Counted from the first letter of the stretch, positions 45,183 through 58,868 are shown. The stretch is 64,000 nt of DNA from Cyathus striatus (GCA_025738555.1 JAOVFP010000008.1:3038001-3102000), one strand, 5' to 3'. Notes: a model not told the origin generated them from the letters alone. Program-made: numbers and translations.

Positions 45183-48100
45183 GGGAAAGGGAAGGTTGGG
45201 AATGGCTGAAGTTAAGCTTATTTATATGATTACCCCTGTGGGCCATGCTACGGCGAGGTACTAACGCTTTATCCACAGGAAGAACAAATGGCGCAAGGTG
45301 ATCGAGGCGAGTTGAATCACCTCCTTTCCTCGTAAGGCTACGTGCCTGAGTCTCATTTGATGAAAGAAATGGGCTAATTCAGTTTGGAAGTTACACGCAT
45401 GCTATTTATGGATAACTTGCATGTTTATTAAGCTTCTCTCATGCTCAGCGTTAGCACACTTGACACGTCTATTCTGGCTATTATAGTTTTACGATAAGGA
45501 TGACTACACTCAGTACGCATACAGCGTAACCTTGTTTTGGAGGTATATGAGAATCAACGAACGCTAAGCGAGTTACATAATTTATGAACTCGAAATTTAT
45601 GTACACTATAAGTAAATCATGGTGATTATGAAATGGGCGTTAGCCATGCGCCATGCATCATGCATCATGGTTTGAGGCTCTTCCATTATTGTAAGTACAC
45701 CCTTTCACTCCTGAACAACTGATCCGACTACGAGAGCATTACATCATAATAACCTTGTCATTCAAAGTGAATTGATAGGTAAGCTGACGACATACAGTGC
45801 CCTATTTAAATTTACAAATTGACAGATGACTGTTCGTCGTGCTAGACTCGCAGTCGTCATTACGGAGTTACTTCACAGGTGTGACAGTCGATCCGCTCTT
45901 TTAATTTATTACCTAGTATCTCACTAGATCACACAGGCTATATTCCATATGTCCACCGATTGATTTTTGGGTGTCTCAAGATTCCAACCTCTCATCACCG
46001 AAGCCCATCCTGTATAGAATTCAGGCTGGGCGGAAGTTATGATTTACCGGATGATGGCATCTTTGGGGGTGCGTTTTTACATCGTGATTCATTTAGTGAC
46101 TGAGATAAAAATAGAAAGAGTTGCATATACTGGACCATTTCGACCGATTGTTCCGTCACGCGTCACACCCTCTCTCGGAACAGAACAATTTTGAGAAATG
46201 TCACACGTCCCAATGAGCATCGAACAAAGGTTCAGCGAAATGAAAAAGGGCTGAAACTGGACACAAATAATCGTTTTTTCATTATTAGATGTATGCACTG
46301 TATTTCTAATGTTCCTCCTAAGTTTCTGTTGTGTACATTGTGTTTTAAAATTTTTCCTCTCACCCCACCAAGGTTTTAGAGTTTACAGCCAAATTTTGTC
46401 TTTAATTAGGAACATTCATTGTTATAACATTGTTATTTTTATTAGTACTGTCTATCAGCTCTTCATATTCACTCTGGTTATTTATATCTCACTCTTGGCT
46501 GTAGCTTAATTCAAGTCCTCTCTTCAAAGCTACAACTTTTCTCTTGCATCATCAAGCACAACTTCAAATTGACAAAGCATAATAGCTGATGGGTGCAACC
46601 ATGCTTACAGAAAATCCTCAAGTCTACACATTGACAACCACACTTACCCTTACAGAGTCTCACTCAAAGTGTTTAGCCTGCAATCTGGGAGTTTAGATGA
46701 TAGCTGGTAGGTGATATGACATGGAGCAGATTTGGGTGAATGCATGTCATCAGACACAAATGGGTGTAGGGATACCTAGTGGGACATCCAACCATTGATG
46801 TGATGGCAATGGCAAAGATTGTAAAGACAATTATGAGGACTTAGAGGGTAATTTTAGACTTCATCAAGGTATTCTAGTGCACATGTGTATTCAATGGTCT
46901 ACAGTATTGCCTACAGGACAAGCTGTGGAATGTAGTTACATTGGCACAATACTTGCATCATTGATATAAGTACTATTTTTCATCTTTACTATCACATTTC
47001 AACCTTCAAACTTTCAATTTTATTAACTGTCCATACACCACTGACATATTAGCTATCACATTGTGGCAATGTTACTCCAGCTCCTCTGCTTTTGACATGG
47101 CTCATAATATCATTGGTCTTGCTAGTGGTGTTTTTGTATATTCAATTAAGTTCAACAGGTGTAATTGAGAAATGAAACATGAAAAAGTGTCTATGTAGTA
47201 CAAGTTAAACTTTGAAAGGAAGTTCTGTGACAGCACAACACACTGACATGTTAAAATATACTATCATTCATAGTATATGCATATAATAAATGTACTATAG
47301 TTTAGGTTTATCATTTAGAAATTGCATAATTTAATACAGATACTGTAGATTGTTTCAGGCACAGAACTAAGTACTAAGTAGTTGATATTTGTCACTTCTA
47401 TTTCAGGAAATTCACACTCTTCCTAAATAGCTGAATCATCCACATTCATCATAGCATTGAGCTGTGTTTAATGAGATTATCAGGATACAACAAGTCATCA
47501 AAAAGTGAGATATAAATATGGCATCTGATCAGGCTACTTAAATTCCTGTAAGACACACTATAATTTTATTGTCTATATAAAGTCCAGTTAGTATTAGTTT
47601 GGGATGATGATCTTGAGTCCAAGGGCTGGGGCCAAAGTAAGCTAATAACATACATACCAAGGTGTTGAACAGGTCGTCACCATTGTGAGGAAAAGGAATG
47701 AGGCACCTACAACCTGTGAAGGGGGGAATGTGAACTACAGTCTAACCAGACATGCAGCAGTGGTGATAGTGCCTAATGAGGCATACACAGGTGTCAGCCA
47801 GAGGTAACAATGAGCAAGCCATGGCTGGTGTGGGCATGGGGAAGAGGAAGCCTTGACTTGGGCCAGTGCAAGGGTAATAATGTAATGGATTAAAGACAAG
47901 GAGCACTATGTATGATACAATGAGCTATCCACATAGGGATGTTTGTATGTGTTATAATCCAAAGTGTCTGTGAAGTCTGTTCACTTCAACACAAGGGAGT
48001 CAATAATAAATATCTATACAAAAAGATCAGTCAAGTAAAGCCTAAATGGACACAGACAGACTTAGAAACACTTTGAATTAGCAAGTCATTGAGGAAGTGA

Positions 48101-48623
48101 GTATGCAATGTGCACTCTCAGTCCAATGGTAAATTGTCACCAACACTTGAAGTGACATTAGGATTTGGAAATGGCAAGACCCCACAGGTACTATACTTAC
48201 CAGCAGGCACCAGGTATTAGTCCATTCATAATTGTTAACTTATTATGTCACTTTACACATGGTCCAGTTGTACACTGGTTACCTTCACTGAGTTGGGTTG
48301 CCAGTGATACACAGTATAAATATTATAATAGAAGTAGAAAAAATGATAGTTATCGCGTGCATTTTATCTACGTAGTAGTCATAACCATGTGCAGAGGAAA
48401 TTCATACTACATAATTTATATATATATACACATAAAAACACATAAAACCAACCTAAATAATGAAAAATGCGAAAAATATCTATTTCCATCAGTGGATCAC
48501 AAAAGTTCTCGCTATCTTTTTACATGACACTGCCTGGTAAAAAGGACATTCTACAAAGTCATCAATAGGGAGCTCCAATATGTATTGATTTAACTCACTC
48601 AATCGAGTTGTATGGTGAATTAA
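45183..48623. other. Intergenic; promoter of peroxygenase then CpG-poor repeats
   Basis: 45183-46100 is CpG-normal and non-coding and should contain the peroxygenase promoter. Near 46128-46230 are phrases (CGATTGTTCCGTCACGCGTC and following) related to the MITE family at 38281. From about 46500 to 48300 the DNA is CpG-poor with no gene recognised. The open frame at 48165-48527 has no family features. Confidence 0.4.
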
Positions 48624-50032
48624 TTAATTTCTCCATCTTGAAGTGCAAACGAGAAAGCAAGATCGAAACCAGTGCCCAACCGGGACTTGAAGTTGTAGGC
48701 AGACCATTAATATACGACTGGTACAGTTACGAACTCGCGACTTACAATATAGTAGCAAAAAGTCCACCGGTCTAATATTACAAGGATATAAATATTAAAG
48801 AACTTAGTTTAACATGATAATAAACACATACCGGGTCGATTATAGCGCTCAGCAGATATGCAAAATGAATTACTGGGCAGTTATTAGCTTTAAACGATAG
48901 TGACAGTAAAGGTTGCACCCTGCCAACGTACAAGTATTTCCCTTAATGCACCACTAAGTTAATTAATTATTGAATAGAGAACAGAAACGTACCAAGAAGT
49001 ATTTTGCGCCGTCTTTATACAACCGATTAAATAACTCAACATTGCTGCGATAAGGTTGATCAAGTGCATTGTAAAATGTGAGCAAAATGATGAATATATC
49101 AAATGCACACTGCGAAGTAATCACTCGTTTGTTAGTGACGTAAAATCATCGCAGCCGGCAAATAGTTACCACGGGTACTAAAACACCAATTATTTTAGGC
49201 GTGTTGTGGACAATTATGCATGCATTAATGACAGGTTCCACAAAGATAAATTCTGGATAAATCATGAGTGAAGCGGTGATATAGTTTGAATAACGTAGTT
49301 TATACCATGGTTTAGTGCTATCGTCGTTAAACCTGCGGATATATGTGAAAGCACTACTGCTATAACGAACCCTGTGCTTAGGATATACAAGATTGATCTT
49401 CTTTGGCCTGTTAAAGTGTATAGCCGTAGCAGCAAAACAACTTTATAAAAATTAGTGTTATTAAATGTACGATTTATATAGGATCGATGTAATGGACTTA
49501 CACTGGGAAATTTCAATCGCAGTCGTTCCACAAAATGCTATGAATATCAAGAAGTTCTTGCAACTAAATTTCTGTTAACCAAGTTATCGCCCATCGAATG
49601 TAATGGTGAACCTACAGCTATATAAATTCATCTCAATCGTAAGTAGCTTTAATCAGATAACTTCAATTAATAGCACTTACTTCCACAGAAGGTGTTCGAA
49701 TTCCACTTGTAACTAAAATTTTGGGGTGGTGAGATTTAAAGGACATTCACGAATAATGATAAACGACTCCTACCGTATGCAACAAACAACAAACATGCCT
49801 CATTGCCATATCGGTTCAAGGCAAATGCACTTTTCAGCATCCACCTCGACTTTCCGCGACTGGTCCAAATTAAGTGAATTTCTTGATCTAATGTGGTTAA
49901 ATTATCCCATAGAAGTGCAGCGAGGGTTCCACCCGCGAGATATCGGGCAACCAAAATACTATTAAGTGCACTGGTGTCGCCTGGTTGGTTCATTGCGAAA
50001 AGTTGGTTGCAAGAAATATCAGTGAAGGTCAA
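48624..50032 (-). CDS. DUF6533-family membrane protein (copy D, divergent)
   Basis: Starts at ATG 50032 (or 49993, MNQPGDTSALNSI). The DUF6533 core is ARYLAGGTLAALLWDNLTTL then DQEIHLIW in a single exon, so the introns and 10-nt microexon of copies A-C are absent. It continues with LKSAFALNRYGNEACLLF, NFLIFIAFCGTTAIEISQ, FVLLLRLYTLTGQRRSILYI (49380-49440), AGLTTIALNH, EPVINACIIVHNTPKIIGVL, FDIFIILLTFYNALDQPYRS and LFNRLYKDGAKYFL. The last exons are uncertain: a minus-strand frame with SRILMVCLQLQ ends at TAA 48624, but I could not fix its phase. Different sub-family from A-C; it may be intact or have a decayed 3' end. Confidence 0.65.
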
Positions 50033-52808
50033 GCTTTAGCTGAAGGATGGTTCTTGGGGAGGGGGATGAAGATTCACAAGAGATAAATAAGTACAGGATT
50101 CTGAAGAGCGCCAATTTCCGTGAAATATGTGCTCCGCTGCAGTATTCCGCTCTGATATGGATGAGTTCTTTTACGAGATAAACGATGATATCGATGATGC
50201 ATCATAGTACTAGTGCTAGTAAGTATGCGGAATCTGAGAAACAGAGGTCAGCAGTCGGAGAGGAGTAAGAATTGATATCACTGGGATGGCTATGTTTTCT
50301 ATAAATTGTACTTGACAGGTTGATATAGAGCTCCATGTGCGTGTTTCTCCGTGACCAAAATTGTCAATCAACAAGCACCAATTGCTCGGAATGTCGTAGG
50401 ATCTTCAAAAATCTTGGAGGTCCTATATGTCCATCCGGAACCTTGATGGATTCCGGACATATCTTGCTGTGTTTTTCGAAATGGTGAAGAAAATCGAGAA
50501 AATAGATGAATTTTGAGCTTAGAACGAAAAATCCAGACAAACCTGTGGTTTGGGGCATCCGGACACAACCCCCCCCCCCCTTCGACATCTAAGTTCCGCC
50601 GGGATTTTCGAGGGTCCTAATGTTAGCAACGGAATTTTGGAATTCTCGGCCTCGCTTACGGTCCGCGATAAGTAGAGTATTTCGACCCATCAGACATCCT
50701 TCCCACATTTGAACCGCCGAATATGGTAATATGAGGATCTTGTTTAATATCTCAACCTGATTGGCTGGAGTTGTATCTGAATTCCTGTGACATTTGTGAC
50801 CTCGCTGACCGGTGCCAGCCTCTCATCTACCACTATCCCCCCCGGCCCTAGTGGCAGTTACTTTCATCACGCACCCCAACATTCCGCGGACTCTAAACAA
50901 AGCGTTACAAGTCTTACAGGGGCCAGAGGCTGAGTGCTGATCTCGCAAGTGGTTCAATCTTACTTTAGGTAATCCCATGCCCCCCAGCAGGTCTTAGACC
51001 TCCTTGCTGCACGGTGGTACAGCGTACCAACAGCATACTCTTCTTTTCTCTCAATGCCCATCTCAGGTCGTCCGAAATTCACAGTTATCCTTGTGATGTC
51101 TACTTGAGTCCGCGTGACCGCAATGTGGCACAACAATCCAGTAAATTGTCTGCCTACTTTGTCAATAACTAGTGTAATTTGATGGTAGCAGGCTTTGCTG
51201 CTTGTTGGCCCTATTCCTTTATTTGATTTATGGATACGGGGCAGGTTACGGTGATTCTCGTGACGCGTGACTAGTAACAATACTTAGTATATTATGAAGG
51301 TTTTCACTGCGATACCATAGATAACCAATAGATAACCATAACGTCCTTGACACGATTCAAACGGCCTTCTGATGTTTAATAACGCCCTTGCAATGATCTA
51401 ATCGATGTTCTTGATATTTTTATGAGATCGACGCACAAAGGACAAATGATGTTAGTAGCTATCTGTCCTTACAAGTTGGGAATCATATTTTTCTTGAAGA
51501 TCAGTAATATGTTTCGAAACTTTAGTCAAAAGGAAGCATGGTGCAATGTGATGAGAATGAGCACTGGCGACGTTGAGATTAGTGGCTATGTGCAGATAGA
51601 AGGTGAATCCAGCGGTACCGCATGTACGGGAACTCCAATGCTCTATATTTAGAGTTTCTATTGTCCAATCCAGAAGACACTTGCTATACGCTTCACACTG
51701 AACACTTCACAAACTTTACATCAGGCGCCCGAGATATGGTACGTACTTGTCGAGCCCATAAGTAGTCAACGTCAAGTCAATATAGTCCCCTGTTGCAATT
51801 GGATAACTTAAAGTTTAATACTGAAAGACGCAACGGCGCCTTCCGGACACCCTCAGACATCTTACCCAGCAATGAGATGGTTCTGAAACTGGCCAAAATT
51901 TTTTTCGATGGCGATAATTATGGATCAAACCACTTTCAACGATGCTCCTACAGGTGCACAGCGGATGTATATATCAAGTACGGCTCCAAAGAAGCTAGCT
52001 TCAAAGGTTCCCGATCATACAGCACCTTCCCATGAGTCGATGTCATGCAACCTTGCAAATATAGCGAACATGAGCTCTTAATATAAATTTGTACACCAAC
52101 CATGGTCGTACATCGTTGTTAGCTTATGCGGAAAAATTAATTACTAGTAATGACTCCCGCATACAAGTTTGACATGGTTCCATTCGTCTCAGGAGCTAAA
52201 AGATCTCACTGCCAACTGATTGTTGGTAAGACAAGAACATAACAAAGAAGCCAGTAACAGTAACTAGAGCCATTCCCTTGGATAGACGCTGATTTGCTAT
52301 GTCAGTCCGCCGAAGTCCTGCTATGTGATATCTCCTACCGTAATATGAAAGAAAGTGTGTACACGTCAAGTAGCAACGTTCATTTGATCATCTTCAAGGA
52401 AGCCATGGGTTTGATATCTATAGAGTTCGCCGTCTGCCAATGTGTCGAGTGATGCATATTAGTATGAACTTGGTATGAACCGGTGTATTTATTGGAGACC
52501 AGCCTTCCGGCAGAAGTTCATTGCATGTACACATCTTCCGTGATTCTTCTGCGCCGTAGTTCTAGCCGAGCGCTAAATATAAATACTTACTGGTGCACCG
52601 CCCTGCGTTCATTTATGGTATGAGTGTGACTTAGAATCTTCCATTTCTGCGGTTCTGGGTATTTTTAGATGAAATAAATAATTATAGATAATTTTCCGTA
52701 CTAATAAAGGGGAGGACACACTGTTTCATATTTAACGGGTTCTACTGCGTTACGGGCCTCCTTGTCCCAAACCTCCTGCTCTCTGTCTTCATTCCTATTG
52801 CGAATTAC
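50033..52808. other. Intergenic, mostly CpG-normal, no gene recognised
   Basis: 50365-50580 has repeated TCCGGACA phrases and a run of about 12 C (50569-50580) and may be part of a repeat. Open frames at 50960-51280 (minus), 51422-51652 and 51793-52035 (plus) lack family features and splice partners. The final 150 bases precede the MFS gene and are probably its promoter. Confidence 0.4.
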
Positions 52809-54616
52809 ATGTCAGACTCAGATTCCCAGTCTCAGCTACCAAAAGCTACAATGACTGCAGAAAGGGATGGAGTTAGTAAATCTCACAACTTGGAGTTAGA
52901 AAATTCTATCGATGTAATCCAAATGGATGGAGGTTTCCAAGCATGGGCAACAGTTATTGGAGGGTATATAATATTTGCTTACATCTCCGAAAAACATTAA
53001 TCAAACTTTCAGATTCCTTGTGACAATGACTACCTTTGGATACACTTACGCGTTTGGGGTATATCAGGATATATACACCAGATCCCAATTAGCATCCGCT
53101 TCAAGGATAAGCTGGATTGGATCAACACAACTGTTTTTTATTTTTATTGTTGGACTCCCTGCAGGAAAAATGCTCGACCTGGGGTACTACCGCCATACAA
53201 TGTTCCTTGGCTCTATTCTTTATATATTCTCGTATGTTATCAATGTCTGATTAAACGACCTGTTTTAACCCATACACGATGTATCTGTCTAGCCTTTTCA
53301 TGGTTTCCATTGCTCACCACGATCAATACTATCAGATATTTTTATCGCAAGCTGTTGGAATGGGAATTGGAGCCGGAATGCTTTACGTACCTGCTATGGC
53401 TATACAAGCTCACTACTGGCGACGAAAAAAAGGTTTAGCAATGGGAATCGTTGCTTTAGGTAACAAATACAAAATATATTGTGAATGCTCGATCCGTATG
53501 CTCACCATATATATTTAAGGTTCTTCAACAGGAGGAATATTCTTTCCGATCATGTTAAACCAACTTTTCAACGGACCTGTAGGATTCGCATGGGGGGTCA
53601 GAGCTTCCGCATTTTTGTGCCTTGGACCTCTCTTTCTCAGTAACTTTCTTATGAAACCAAATCCCAAAGTTTTAGCATTCGATAAACCCAAACCCGACGT
53701 GAAGGCTATTTTGGCGGATGGGCCCTACATGGCTATGAATCTTGGGTATGTCACATAAGAAATTTCTGCATAAATTATATTCATATATTCTCAAAACCAG
53801 GGGAGGATTGATCGAGATTGGACTCTTCTTCCCATGTGGGTTATATGCTTATATTACTATGATACATTTTATTAATATCGTTCTAGATTTCTATCTGCAA
53901 CTATTCACCATCGAGAAGGGTATCGACCCAAAATTTGCCTTTTATACGGTATGTTCGGATCGAAGGTTGTGCGAGAAAATTTCTTACATCATGTATGTAC
54001 TTACAGCTGGCCATCATGAACGCAGCATCATGTCCGGGAAGGACTTTACCAAACTCGCTCGCCGATATTATTGGCCCTTACAACACCTTCATTCCAGTCG
54101 GAGTGATATGTTCTGCGTTAATATTTTCACTGCTTCATGTAAATACGGTAGGAAGTGTGACCGCTTTCGCCATTCTTTACGGATTCTTCTCGGGAGCTTG
54201 TAAATTCAATTATCACCTACATTATAATAACTGATTAATTTTGTTCTGATAGGGTTGTCTCTTGCCTCTCCGGCTACTGCAAGCCTTACGCCTCATCCCA
54301 GTGAACTTGGGTATGGTTGAATTCATTATCTCTGTTTGACACCGCTAAATGATCGACGATATTAGAGTGCGATTTGGAATTTCCTTTGCTCTCGGTGGAC
54401 TAGGAGCATTGATAGGTACTCCGGTCGATGGGGTACTTCTAGGAAGCACATTCCCATGGTGGAAAGCTATTGTATTCAGCGGGGTGAGAGCGAATACGCG
54501 GTCTTTTGACTTTTACTTATGAGATAATATTCCAGGTAACTGTAATAGCAGGCAGCTGCGTAATGATTATTACTCGTACTTTCGTTGCCAAAAGGAAAGG
54601 CACCCAGCTGGTCTAA
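52809..54616 (+). CDS. MFS transporter, monocarboxylate-porter type (copy 3)
   Basis: Third intact member, ten exons in the same positions as the genes at 8076 and 10832. MSDSDSQSQLPKATMTAERD starts a cytosolic tail; then MDGGFQAWATVIGG, FLVTMTTFGYTYAFGVYQDI, SRISWIGSTQLFFIFIVG, GYYRHTMFLGSILYIFS, IAHHDQYYQIFLSQAVGMGI, AIQAHYWRRKKGLAMG, GGIFFPIMLNQLFNGPVG, GGLIEIGLFFPYFYLQLF, AIMNAASCPGRTLPNSLADI, IPVGVICSALIFSLLH, and the C-terminal tail KRKGTQLV before TAA at 54616. All introns are GT-AG and no stop interrupts the frame. It lies 40 kb from its relatives, next to DUF6533 copy D, repeating the MFS/DUF6533 pairing seen at 17-24 kb. Confidence 0.92.
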
Positions 54617-56614
54617 AAGTTCACTATGTCTGACATAAATTGCAATGTATTTCATGTGTTGAATTTGATGATTCCCGCCACCCCCTAAAGTAGTAGTTGG
54701 GTTTAGAGGATGATTGAGTTCCGTGAAAGGTGTTTTCGACGCTGCTCCCCATTTGGAAAACGTCACTGCAATTCATCTGTGATATTCAATGACATGGCGG
54801 TCAAAGTGTATGACGGTCAAAGTGCACATTTAATGCGGTGCACAAACACTTTTGATGTGAGCGCAAACATTTCGGGCATTGTTCGGCGCACACTTTTTTG
54901 GTCCCAGCGCAAATATTTCGACCGAGCGCAAACATTTTTATAGAGCAAACACTTTTATATGGCACAAACATTTACTTAAACTTTCGAGACTTGTAACTTT
55001 GTAAGGATAAAATACTTCAAAGACGGTAGTGATTTTTTGCATAAAAACATGATCTATCCCGGCAAGATGTATACACTTAAAACTACAGCACAGATTCTAC
55101 ACTACTTTACATGTCGATAATATGGCATAACTCTGGTTCACTCTCATCACCTTCTGGGTTCCTCCGCTCATATTACCCCTCAAAACTACCTATCACTGTC
55201 ACTATGTAAAATAATAGTCTGTGATCTGGAATGAAAAGTCATATGACGCGAGACAATTACAACCACCAGACCTTATGCACTTGTCACCAGACATGGCACA
55301 AGCAAAGGCGCAGTCCCCACCACCCTCAGAATTGGCTGCGAGCCCCATGCGCCCCCGTCATTCTCATCTCTCATGGGACCTGATAACACTCAGAGAACCA
55401 GAATCGGTCCGAAAAGTCTCACCTCCCTGCAACCAGGCCTTGCACAAGCTTTGAAATGACACAGACAAAGAGAGACAGTGATTTTGACATTGCTAGCTTT
55501 GCTTGCCCACTGGTATTGTTGCACTAAAAATGAGCTGAAGTGAAACATCAGAGTGGACATGGTAGGTGAGTGTAGGTAGTGCAGGCAACATCAGATATCT
55601 GCCAGGTGAGGTGGAAGGGCGAGGATGTATGTGGTTTGTATTGGGATGTGGGGGGTTCAAGTGCAGACAGTGAGGCTTTGAAGGGGTCTCTCAAAGGTTG
55701 AGATGTAACTTAGAGAATGCAGACATACAATCTGAGTAATTGTAAGTAAAGTTAACATAAAACAGGGAATGATCACCATAATCAGACAGACCTGTCAATA
55801 TATTGATAAGACTAACTTTTAGAGAATGTTTATTTACATAGTTTTAACACTGCCAACAAAGTATGGAAAGCCTAACAACCACGCTCAATTTCATCAAGTG
55901 AAATTGATTTCTGACATCCGGCATCACGGCTTTTCCGCTTAGAATTTACTATTTTGTAATGCTCACATAAGAATGTAATTCCATACTTACAATCTATAGA
56001 TCAAATATAAAACTATGTTTTCAAGCTCAAAAGTTGAAAATTATAGAGGTAAAGCAGTAGGAAACCAGGATTATTTGACCACTCAAGATGTTGAAGACCA
56101 TATTACATAATATGCAAGATGCATCTGTTCATGTTTGACTTGCATCTCCAGTGTCCTCCTGCTACTCCTCTCTTTCTCTTTGTTCTTTACCCCAGAATAT
56201 ACACCTTTGTGCATCATCCCACCATTTTAACCAACCCTTAGGAACATTTTGACATGTCATATCTCTTTGTCACTGCCAACAACACAAGACCCTGGACTAT
56301 GTAGATGGTAGTAAGGTAGACAACTTTCATAATTGACCAATGTCACATAATTAGCGTGACATGTCCTAAAATGGCAATTTCTGCAGCAGCCAGACTAATT
56401 AGTTGAATAACTTCATAGCCAGGTGTGTTCTTGTAGATATGGCTTCAGGGAATTGTGAATAATATCATATTACACATATATATGTCTTTATATTTCAAAT
56501 AAATCATGTCTATGTTAACTAGTGGAATAAATAGTGTTATATGTATGGTACAGAGCATGGAAATGATGCATTAAGGTCGTGTTGCATCCTCATCATGCTA
56601 ATTATTGACCTAAT
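54617..56614. other. Intergenic, start of CpG-poor repeat region
   Basis: 54836-54970 carries the GCGCAAACATTT repeats (separate entry). 55221-55454 is open but without family features. CpG becomes rare after about 55450. A sequence near 55567 (TGTAGGTAGTGCAGGCAAC) might be the left end of the Tc1-like element, but this is weak. Confidence 0.35.
54836..54970. repeat. Irregular GCGCAAACATTT repeats, about seven copies
   Basis: Variants GTGCACAAACACTTTT, GAGCGCAAACATTTC, GGCGCACACTTTTTT, AGCGCAAATATTTC, GAGCGCAAACATTTTT, AGCAAACACTTTTAT and GGCACAAACATTTA in the same orientation, 14-28 bp apart. Origin unknown. Confidence 0.6.
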
Positions 56615-58868
56615 ATGCCTATGCGAAAGAGGTCGATTTGATCTGCCATAGGAAATCTCACCAAAACTGCAGCTGAACATGCACCTAAAAAGATGAAATG
56701 CGAAAATTTGAAGCCAAAGCAAGGGAAAGAGAATAAATCTGTAAGTGTAATGTGTCAGTACATGTTCGTTTAGATACTAAAACATACCTATATCAGTCTA
56801 GTACAGAAATACCAACTGAAAAGAATGGATTACACAGCCAACAGTCACAATTTCACTGCCACATATCCAAGGACATTCATAATGCAACTGCTGAGCCAAT
56901 TGCACATGTGGTCCTTGAATTTGATGTAAATGTGACACTGTTTGGAGATGATACATCAAACCTACATCAAAATAATGAGATGGAAAGCATGGAGGACCAA
57001 TCAAGGCATTTCAATACAGCAGATACAGACTCGGATACAGATTCTGACAACAATGTCATTAATGAGCCAGATCCTGACTTCGATACACTCCACCCAGGAA
57101 AGCTGCAAGAGGCTCCAATGCAACTAAGTGCAAAATCTGCACTCAACGATCTTAATGATCTCCTCCATCCACCTCAAAAAGTTGGCTCAGGACACATAGA
57201 TCCAGAGCTAAACTTATTTGTAAAATCCAGAATGGATGGTATGCAAGCAATGCTCACACTCTATAAACATCCACTGTTGAAAACCTATGATGCCTGGGCT
57301 GCTTCATCTTATCAAGCAGTCATTACCTTGAATCAAGGAAGGCATTGTGCATGAAGGCTTTGTGCTCTGACCTGTAAATTCATCCAGGATCACAAAATTC
57401 TTCCCATAAATCCCTATGGAAAGTGGAAGGAATCCATGTTAGCCAATGAAGATCTAACAAATGATATAAATCTTTACCTGCAAGAAATTGGTAATGGGAT
57501 TTCAGGGAAGAAGGTACAAGAATACCTTAGTTGAGAAGATGTTCGTTCTAACCATGGAATCGACAAGGAGGTCTGTGAGTGAACAGGACAGCAGTATCTA
57601 AATGAATTGGGTTACCATTTCACTGAACCCAAAAAGGGGCAGTATGTTGATGGACATGAGAATCCAGCAGTTGTTGATTACTGAGACAATACCTATGTGC
57701 AAAAGTGGAAGACATTCTGGGATCAGATGATGACCTGGACAAAAGAAAACATACCAGAACGCCAAGAGTCAGACATAATTGGTCATTGCACTATTGTCTG
57801 GTTTCACAATGAATCAATCTTCTATGCTCATGACCATCGAAGAAGAGGCTGGTTTCATAAAGATTCACCAGCCAAACCATATGCAAAAGGCGAAGGTGCT
57901 TCACTTATGATTGCAGATTATGTTTCTGCAGATTTCAGATGGCTTTGTTCACCTGATGGAAAGCATTCAGCATGTCGAGTTATGAAGCCTGGAAAGAATA
58001 GAGATGGGTATTTTACAAATGATGAAATCTGCGAACAAGCAAAGGAAGCCATTAGCATCATACATGAATACTGGCCTCAGTACCAGCATATCTTCATATA
58101 TGACAATGCTACAACTCACCTAAAGTGCCCTGACAATGCACTCTCTGCATGAAAAATGCCAAAGAACACTCCTGCACAAGGGAAGAATTGGGGGATTGAG
58201 GTTTCTAAGCATGATTCAATAACTGGAAAGATCATTTGTAAACCTGATGGCTTACCAGAGAGAAAACTAAAATTAGCATGTCACCTGGGCAATTGGCAGA
58301 TGGAACACAACAGCTGCTTTATTTCCCAGAGGGACATGAATGGGCTGGTGTTTTCAAAGGAATGGCAGTAATTCTTGAAGAGCAAGGCTATGGAGACATG
58401 TCAAAAGTTCTCGCACAATGCAAGCAATTTAAATGTGCACCCACCACACCCAGTACCCCACAATATTGCTGTTGCTGTCAAATTCTGTACAATGAACCTG
58501 ACTTTGTAAATGTTAAATCAAATCTTGAAATGATATGTGAAGATCTGGGTGTTCAAGTTATATTCCTGCCAAAGTTCCACTGTGAGCTTAATTTCATAGA
58601 ACAGTGCTGGGGATATGCAAAAAGGATATACTGTTTGAATCCAGAGTCATTGTGTGAAGATGTTCTTGAGAAGAACACATTGGCAGCATTGGAATCCATA
58701 CCTTTGCAGACAATGCAATGATTTGCAAACAGGTCTCTTAGGTTTATGGATGCATATGAGAGGGGGTTGAATGGAAGGCAGGCTGCATGGGCAACATGGG
58801 TATACCATGGACATCATGTCCTTCCAGCTGACATTTATGATGAGCTTGAGAAAGCAAATGTCTTCTAA
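56615..58868 (+). pseudogene. Tc1/mariner-like DDE transposase, CpG-decayed
   Basis: A basidiomycete DDE-superfamily transposase. It starts at ATG 56615 (MPMRKRSI) and reads through a variable N-terminus, a region with TLNQGRHCA and LPINPYGKWKESMLANEDL, then GYHFTEPKKGQYVDGHENP. The catalytic core has WFHNESIFYAHDHRRRGW (about 57798-57850), IFIYDNATTHLK (58085-58130) and IFLPKFHCELNFIEQCWGYA (58560-58620), and ends DELEKANVF and TAA at 58868. Seven in-frame TGA stops (56639, 57352, 57532, 57580, 57682, 58150, 58729) stand where Arg is usual, and a frameshift lies near 58280. The first catalytic Asp (HDES in the family) is Asn (AAT, 57808-57810). Not functional. Confidence 0.88.

Noticed and set aside
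44056..45276. Several plus- and minus-strand ORFs within 44-45.3 kb
   Set aside because: All overlap the spliced peroxygenase gene in other frames.
50365..50588. Minus-strand frame beginning after a poly-C run
   Set aside because: Open in two overlapping frames across repeated TCCGGACA sequence; more likely a repeat fragment than a gene.
55567..55600. Possible left terminus of the Tc1-like element
   Set aside because: TGTAGGTAGTGCAGGC is only partly similar to the right end and the hairpin is not preserved; too weak to call.
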